In this document: positions 59,313 through 64,000 of the stretch, piece by piece
Layout of the letters: every line of letters begins with the position of its first letter
Numbering within the stretch: position 1 is the first letter of the stretch
Assembly (NCBI RefSeq): GCF_042214795.1
Contig: NZ_CP090177.1
Coordinates: 1,488,001 to 1,552,000 of the forward strand
DNA: 64,000 nucleotides
Origin: Arcobacter iocasae
Lineage (GTDB): Bacteria; Campylobacterota; Campylobacteria; Campylobacterales; Arcobacteraceae
Reading direction: 5' to 3'
The notes under the pieces: model-generated
What the model saw: the letters and a program-made list of their open reading frames with translations, nothing else
Databases searched by the model: none
Told to the model about the DNA's origin: nothing
Program-made: the position numbers and the translations under genes

Positions 59313-60482
59313 TTAGCAATCAGAGAAATTTTTTATAATCTCTTTTGCATTTTTAAGGGCTTTATCACTTGAATCTTTATCAAAAGTAAGTGCTACAGCC
59401 ATTCTTCTTCCCACATGTGATTGTGGTTTTCCAAAAACTCTTACAAATGAATTATCACTGAATGCTTCATCTTTAATATCAATAATAGGATTAAAAGTAT
59501 CAGCTACAGCTTTATATGCAGCACTTGCCCCTGCTCCATATTGAATATAATTTAAAGGCAATCCTAATACTGCTCTTACATGAAGTGCAAATTCACTTTG
59601 AGATTGAGTAATCATAGTTACCATTCCTGTATCATGGGGTCTTGGGCTTACTTCAGAAAAATAAACTTCATCACCTTTTACAAATAATTCAACTCCAAAA
59701 ATACCTCTACCACCTAAACCATCAGTGATTTTTTTAGCTATCTCTTCTGATTTTTTGATTGCTTTATCACTCATTTTCATTGGTTGCCATGAAAAAATAT
59801 AATCACCATCTTTTTGAATATGTCCAATTGGTGCACAAAAAATAGTTTGTTTTTCATTTCTTACTGTTAAAAGAGTTATTTCATAATCAAACTTTATAAA
59901 CTCTTCTACAATTAATTCACTAGCATCACCTCTAGCTTCTTTTGCAATTTCCCATGATTTTTCTAATTCTTTAGTACTTTTTGCAATACTTTGACCATGT
60001 CCCGAACTACTCATTACTGGCTTAATAACACAAGGAAAACCAATATATTCTGCTGCACTTTTTAGCTCATCAAAACTTTTTACAAATTTATATTTACTTG
60101 TAGGTATTTCTAACTCTTCAGCTGCAAATTCTCGTATGTTTTTTCTATTCATTGTTTTATTTACAGCTTCGGCATTTGGGATTACATGAAATCCTTCTTT
60201 TTCAGCAGTAAATAAAGCATCAATATTAATAGCTTCAACTTCAGGCAAAATATAATCAGGTTTTTCTCTTCTAATTACATCTAATATTTCATTTTTATTT
60301 TTCATATTGATTGTATATGCTTTATTCGCCACAAGTTGTGCAGGAGCATTGTTATAACTATCAACTGCAATAGTTTCAATACCTAATCTTTGAGCTTCAA
60401 TTATAACTTCTTTACCAAGTTCACCACTTCCAAGTAGCATTATTTTAATTGAATTAGATTTTAAGGGAGTTCCAAATTTCAT
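59313..60482 (-). CDS. purT: Formate-dependent phosphoribosylglycinamide formyltransferase
   Basis: A 389-residue ATP-grasp enzyme that makes formyl-GAR from GAR, formate and ATP in purine synthesis. Motifs: MLLGSGELGKEVIIEAQRLG, PDYILPEVEAINIDAL, FPCVIKPVMSSSGHGQS, the metal/ATP site FGVELFVKGDEVYFSEVSPRPHDTGMVTM and GPQSHVGRRMAVAL-like end (GKPQSHVGRRMAVAL). Its start lies 29 bases inside the end of the upstream glucosaminidase gene; the AAAAGGATAAT before ATG 60482 supports it. Confidence 0.96.
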   Translation of the reverse strand: MKFGTPLKSNSIKIMLLGSGELGKEVIIEAQRLGIETIAVDSYNNAPAQLVANKAYTINMKNKNEILDVIRREKPDYILPEVEAINIDALFTAEKEGFHVIPNAEAVNKTMNRKNIREFAAEELEIPTSKYKFVKSFDELKSAAEYIGFPCVIKPVMSSSGHGQSIAKSTKELEKSWEIAKEARGDASELIVEEFIKFDYEITLLTVRNEKQTIFCAPIGHIQKDGDYIFSWQPMKMSDKAIKKSEEIAKKITDGLGGRGIFGVELFVKGDEVYFSEVSPRPHDTGMVTMITQSQSEFALHVRAVLGLPLNYIQYGAGASAAYKAVADTFNPIIDIKDEAFSDNSFVRVFGKPQSHVGRRMAVALTFDKDSSDKALKNAKEIIKNFSDC

Positions 60483-61224
60483 TATTATCCTTTTTTAAGT
60501 TTTTGTAGAATTTTTTATCATACTCTTCTAGGTCATTTCTTTCTATTACACTTTTTAATATTTTTAGATATCTTTCTTTTATTTGAGAGTAGTTTATTAA
60601 GGTTTGGCTTAAAACTAAACCAGATAATTTTTTTCTCATTTTTTGGAAATGAGAACGCAACATTCTAAATGAAGTATAGGCATTTGTTCTATTTAAATTT
60701 AACATATATGAATAGATTGAATTTTCAAATGAATCAAATATTCTTACCATATGTGTAGCATTAGGATCTCTATTTAGAGGAACCATTCCTTTTTCTCCAT
60801 TTTTACCATATGTCCAATGTCCAAATAGATTATTTCCTTCTCTAACAAATCTACTTGTTCCCCAACCACTTTCAACAGCAGCTTGAGCTAAAGCTAAAGA
60901 GGGTGGTATAATATTTACTCTAAGTAAAAGTTTTTTATAATCATAAATATTATCCACTCTGTATCTTTTAGCTATTAATCTAAGTCTTTCTATATTTTCA
61001 CTTCTTCTACTAAAATGTTTATCTAATCTCATTTTTAAGATAAATTTTCTATTTTTTAATATCTTTTTGTTAGCATGTTCAATGTATGGATATAAGTAGT
61101 CAAAAAAGTAGTCTTGCTTTTTAGTAGTTGCTCTCATATCATAATATTCATCTGGGAAACCAGTAGTTGCAGCATAACTATTGATTAGAAAGAAAGTTGA
61201 AAGTAAAAATAAGATTTTTTTCAT
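60454..61224 (-). CDS. Bax-like glucosaminidase-domain protein
   Basis: A 256-residue secreted protein with signal peptide (MKKILFLLSTFFLINSYA). The core LALAQAAVESGWGTSRFVREGNNLFGHWTYG with catalytic Glu is the mannosyl-glycoprotein endo-beta-N-acetylglucosaminidase-like (Bax/FlgJ-type) domain, followed by FDSFENSIYSYMLNLNRTNAY. It probably cleaves peptidoglycan glycan strands in the periplasm. Ends 29 bases into the purT gene and starts 8 bases after dapF ends, so it belongs to a coaE-dapF-bax-purT operon. Confidence 0.92.
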   Translation of the reverse strand: MKKILFLLSTFFLINSYAATTGFPDEYYDMRATTKKQDYFFDYLYPYIEHANKKILKNRKFILKMRLDKHFSRRSENIERLRLIAKRYRVDNIYDYKKLLLRVNIIPPSLALAQAAVESGWGTSRFVREGNNLFGHWTYGKNGEKGMVPLNRDPNATHMVRIFDSFENSIYSYMLNLNRTNAYTSFRMLRSHFQKMRKKLSGLVLSQTLINYSQIKERYLKILKSVIERNDLEEYDKKFYKNLKKDNNEIWNSLKI

Positions 61225-61232
61225 ATTATTTT

Positions 61233-61970
61233 TTATATCTCTGTTACAAAAACTTTTTTTACTGCACCTTTGAAAAAGAGCTCACCATCTTTTATACTCA
61301 CTGTTAATTCTTCTTTACTTTTTGGATAAACGAAAGATTTACTATCTACCAATCCTAAAGTATTTGCTCTTAAAAAACATGCAACCATTCCTGTTCCACA
61401 TGCTAAAGTTTCACCCTCAACACCTCGTTCATAGGTTCTAACAAATATTTTTTCATCTTCAATTTTTGCAAAATTTACATTTGCATTATGTTCGTATCTC
61501 ATTTTTGCGCATAAGTCATGGTCATATTTATCCAAATCATCAACGATTGTTACTAAATGAGGAACTCCTGTATCAATTAAATACCAAGTCAAACCCTCTT
61601 GTTCAAACTCTTCTTTTATTACAATTGGTTTAGTCATTTGTGTTTCCACAATATTTCCATCAACAATTGATTGTATAAATCCAGCTTGTGTTAGAAATTT
61701 CATATTTGAAGGAGCTAAGCCATTATTATAAGCATAGTGTGCCACTGCTCTTGTACCATTTCCACACATAGCAGCATCGCTACCATCACTATTATAAAAA
61801 AGCCATTCAAAATCAGCTGTTTGATTTGGAACAATAACAATTAGTCCATCTGCACCAATACCCTCAGTTCTATTACATAGATTTATAGCATCTTGTGAAT
61901 AGTCTTTTTTTATTAGTGTGTGAAATATTACAAAGTCATTTCCACTGGCGCTGTATTTTGTATATGTCAT
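61233..61970 (-). CDS. dapF: Diaminopimelate epimerase
   Basis: A 245-residue cofactor-independent epimerase making meso-diaminopimelate for lysine and peptidoglycan. Both catalytic cysteines are visible: DGSDAAMCGNGTRAVAHY and GETLACGTGMVA; start YTKYSASGNDFVIF is typical. Overlaps coaE by 4 bases. Confidence 0.96.
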   Translation of the reverse strand: MTYTKYSASGNDFVIFHTLIKKDYSQDAINLCNRTEGIGADGLIVIVPNQTADFEWLFYNSDGSDAAMCGNGTRAVAHYAYNNGLAPSNMKFLTQAGFIQSIVDGNIVETQMTKPIVIKEEFEQEGLTWYLIDTGVPHLVTIVDDLDKYDHDLCAKMRYEHNANVNFAKIEDEKIFVRTYERGVEGETLACGTGMVACFLRANTLGLVDSKSFVYPKSKEELTVSIKDGELFFKGAVKKVFVTEI

Positions 61971-62557
61971 ATAAGTTCTCCTATAACTCGTTCAACTTCT
62001 TTTTGAAGATTTCTTAAATTTGTTGAATTATCAATTACTAAATCTGCTAATTTCTTTTTTTCTTCTATATCCATTTGATTTGAAATTTTTAATTTCGCTT
62101 CTTCTTTGTCTATATTATCCCTTTGCATCAATCTATCTATTTGTATCTCTTTTGGTGTATAAACTACTAAAGATTTTTTGATAGGATAATTCATCTTTTC
62201 ATAAAATAAAGGAATATCTATAAGATATGGTTTACCCTGTTCTTCAAATATTTTAGACTCTTTTTCTATCTCTTCTTTTATTAAAGGATGAATAAAGTTT
62301 TCCAATTTTTCTTTATTTTTTTGATTTGAAAATATGATTGGTCCTAGTTTTTTTCTAAGAACCTTTCCATTTTCTACATACTCTTGCCCAAACATTGAAG
62401 CTATTTTACTACTATGTCTGTCTAAAAGTTTATGTGCTATTTTATCTGCATCAATTGTTAAAAAACCATGTAGCTTAAAAAGACTACAAACTGTACTTTT
62501 ACCTGTGGCTATACCACCTGTTAATGCCACAGCATATTTAAATGTTTCATTATTCAT
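61967..62557 (-). CDS. coaE: Dephospho-CoA kinase
   Basis: A 196-residue kinase for the last step of coenzyme A synthesis. P-loop ALTGGIATGKSTVCSLF (residues 11-27), TIDADKIAHKLLD and the FIHPLIKEEIEKE and DIPLFYE segments. Overlaps dapF by 4 bases; upstream gap of 61 bases to the speE-like gene. Confidence 0.95.
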   Translation of the reverse strand: MNNETFKYAVALTGGIATGKSTVCSLFKLHGFLTIDADKIAHKLLDRHSSKIASMFGQEYVENGKVLRKKLGPIIFSNQKNKEKLENFIHPLIKEEIEKESKIFEEQGKPYLIDIPLFYEKMNYPIKKSLVVYTPKEIQIDRLMQRDNIDKEEAKLKISNQMDIEEKKKLADLVIDNSTNLRNLQKEVERVIGELI

Positions 62558-62610
62558 TATTAGATTTTACAATAAAATTGATTAATTTAAAAGGGGAAGG
62601 AGTTTTGTAC

Positions 62611-62631
62611 TGCAAAGCTTATCGCTTTGCA
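62611..62631 (-). terminator. Hairpin over the stop codon of the speE-like gene
   Basis: TGCAAAGC (62611-62618) and GCTTTGCA (62624-62631) form an 8-bp stem; the stop codon of the gene above is in the 5-nt loop. No T-run follows on the minus strand, so it may be an attenuating or processing structure. Confidence 0.4.
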
Positions 62632-63173
62632 ATACCTGTTAACTCTTTTTGAATATGAGTTGGAAATACAAAAGATGCATGTTGAATCTCTGTAGAATAG
62701 TAGTTTAAGTCCACAAGTAAATCAGATCTTTGTAAAATAATATCAGCTGTTGGATGATATTTTTTAGATGCTAATACACAAGTTGTATGTCCAAAACTAT
62801 ATGGCATACAAATCCAAAAGTTAGCTCCTGTGATTGTTAAATCATTTTTTAATCTATCTGCATCTTTAGAATAACTATCAGTTTTATATGAAATTAATCC
62901 ATCATCTTTTAAAACTCTTTGAATATTTGCTAAAACTATTTCATCAATATTTATATCAGTTAAAATTATTACATCAATATTTTTTTCATTTTTAGAGTTT
63001 AATAAAGAAATATCCCCATATTCTACATTTACTTTATGTTTTGCAACTTCTTGTTTTAATTCTTCGTCACAGTTTCCTATAACTAAAATATTTTCAGGTT
63101 CTTTGTGCGTACACAGGGGAACATGAACAATCATTTCATTAAAAGCAAAGTTTTTGTTTTCAACACTTGACAT
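62619..63173 (-). CDS. Short, degenerate spermidine-synthase-like protein
   Basis: A 184-residue protein that matches the SpeE fold only from its middle: FAFNEMIVHVPLCTHKEPENILVIG aligns with the YHEMLVHVPL-THP----VLVIGGGDGG part of spermidine synthase. The N-terminal beta domain is absent, the glycine-rich loop reads VIGNCDEEL, and the catalytic Asp motif position reads VIILTDIN. C-terminal YHPTADIILQRSDLLVDLNYYSTEIQHASFVFP is the usual SpeE end. Short versions of this kind are annotated speE in Campylobacterota. Aminopropyltransferase activity is doubtful. Divergent from purM. Confidence 0.75.
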   Translation of the reverse strand: MSSVENKNFAFNEMIVHVPLCTHKEPENILVIGNCDEELKQEVAKHKVNVEYGDISLLNSKNEKNIDVIILTDINIDEIVLANIQRVLKDDGLISYKTDSYSKDADRLKNDLTITGANFWICMPYSFGHTTCVLASKKYHPTADIILQRSDLLVDLNYYSTEIQHASFVFPTHIQKELTGIAKR

Positions 63174-63277
63174 TATTAGTCCTTTTATTTTATTAAATTT
63201 TCGTTATAATAGCGAAAAATTTTTAAATTAATAAAAGATAATTATTTTAATTGTAAAAATAAAAAAAAAGGTGAAGA

Positions 63278-64000
63278 ATGAGCACAGTTAGTTACAAAGA
63301 TGCTGGTGTAGATATAGACGCAGGAAATCAATTTGTTGAAAATATTAAACCATATGTTAAATCAACAATGATCCCTGGAGTACTTGGGGGAATAGGTTCT
63401 TTTGCAGGTGCCTTTGAGTTACCAAGTGGTTACAAAAAACCAGTATTACTTTCAGGAACTGATGGTGTTGGAACAAAATTAAAATTAGCAATTGATTCTA
63501 AAAAATTTGACACAGTTGGTATTGATTTAGTTGCTATGTGTACAAATGATTTATTATGCAATTTTGGTGAGCCACTATTTTTCTTAGATTATTATGCAAC
63601 AGCAAAGCTAGAAGTTGAAGAAGCAACACAAGTTGTAAAAGGAATAGCTGAGGGTTGTATTAGAAGTGAATGTGCACTTGTAGGTGGGGAAACTGCTGAA
63701 ATGCCAGGAATGTACAAAGAAGGTGATTTTGATTTAGCTGGTTTTTGTGTGGGGATTGCTGAAAAAGATGAGTTAAATAGAATAGATAAAATCTCTATTG
63801 GAGATACTTTAATTGCACTTCCTTCTTCAGGAGTTCACTCAAATGGTTTTTCACTTGTAAGAAAACTATTACTTGAAAAACTTGGTATGTCTTTAGATGA
63901 TGATTTTCAAGGAAAACCATTAAAAGATGTATTATTAGAGCCAACTAGAATTTATGTAAAAGAGTTCAAAGCAAACAAAGAAAACATAAATGCTTTAGCT
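63278..64000 (+). CDS. purM: Phosphoribosylformylglycinamidine cyclo-ligase, 5' part
   Basis: The first 241 codons; the gene runs off the right end. AIR synthetase of purine synthesis: opens STVSYKDAGVDIDAGNQFVENIKPYV, then GSFAGAFELPSGYKKPVLLSGTDGVGTKLKLA, VGIDLVAMCTNDLLCNFGEPLFFLDYYAT and CALVGGETAEMPGMY, all PurM landmarks. ATG 63278 follows AAAAAGGTGAAGA. Divergent from the speE-like gene. Confidence 0.96.
   Translation, partial: MSTVSYKDAGVDIDAGNQFVENIKPYVKSTMIPGVLGGIGSFAGAFELPSGYKKPVLLSGTDGVGTKLKLAIDSKKFDTVGIDLVAMCTNDLLCNFGEPLFFLDYYATAKLEVEEATQVVKGIAEGCIRSECALVGGETAEMPGMYKEGDFDLAGFCVGIAEKDELNRIDKISIGDTLIALPSSGVHSNGFSLVRKLLLEKLGMSLDDDFQGKPLKDVLLEPTRIYVKEFKANKENINALA

Overview
The window is AT-rich chromosomal DNA from a member of the Campylobacterota, most likely an Arcobacter-type genus. 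This rests on gene content and style: the futalosine-route prenyltransferase MqnP, a short SpeE-like protein, HQWRQP-type sensor kinases, a Cus-type copper operon with a FixH-like protein, and tightly overlapping operons at roughly 28-30% GC. The assignment is made by eye without database searches.

Layout. 1-7446: an OmpR-type response regulator (3' end only) and its sensor kinase, then a copper/silver efflux operon (FixH-like protein, TolC, adaptor, CusA) and a Cys/Met-rich bufferin-like peptide. Two promoters here share an 11-bp-phased tandem repeat. 7479-19494: housekeeping genes (MATE, hom, alaC-like, rlmB, FIST-chemoreceptor, rsmI, rpmE, miaA, a GNAT-nitrilase fusion, mqnP). 19561-19637: tRNA-Arg(UCG).

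19592-32965: a 13.4-kb integrated mobilizable element in the tRNA-Arg gene, bounded by a perfect 67-bp direct repeat. It holds an AlpA-like HTH gene, a replisome-organizer gene, an orphan VirB6/TrbL-like channel protein, a MobV-like relaxase with a candidate oriT, a small lipoprotein, several unrecognised membrane proteins and a probable defence or conflict module (membrane coiled-coil protein, ImmA-type protease, a large unknown protein and an sce7726-type nuclease-fold protein). It also has a GC-richer locus with a perfect consensus promoter and a terminator, read as an undescribed non-coding RNA, a PBECR-type nuclease-like protein and a tyrosine integrase.

33029-43707: a small membrane-protein region, a TRAP transporter operon with a cytoplasmic gamma-glutamyltransferase-like enzyme and a TauE exporter, then a periplasmic-binding-protein/sensor-kinase pair. 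43840-57190: an eleven-gene, mostly overlapping operon that combines glucosylglycerate metabolism (phosphatase, glycerate 2-kinase, GT81-type synthase, GH13 phosphorylase, GalU) with a complete Entner-Doudoroff route (Zwf, Pgl, Edd, Eda) plus Pgm and Pgi. No glucokinase or sugar permease is present, so glucose-1-phosphate released by phosphorolysis is the obvious entry point. 57269-64000: DUF523/DUF1722, DUF420-like and PhnA genes, purT, a Bax-like glucosaminidase, dapF, coaE, a degenerate speE-like gene and the start of purM.

The parts most worth following up are the non-coding RNA locus at about 31.0 kb, the defence-like module at 27.7-30.9 kb, the orphan VirB6 carried by a mobilizable element, the bufferin-like peptide tied to the copper regulator, and the glucosylglycerate/Entner-Doudoroff operon.
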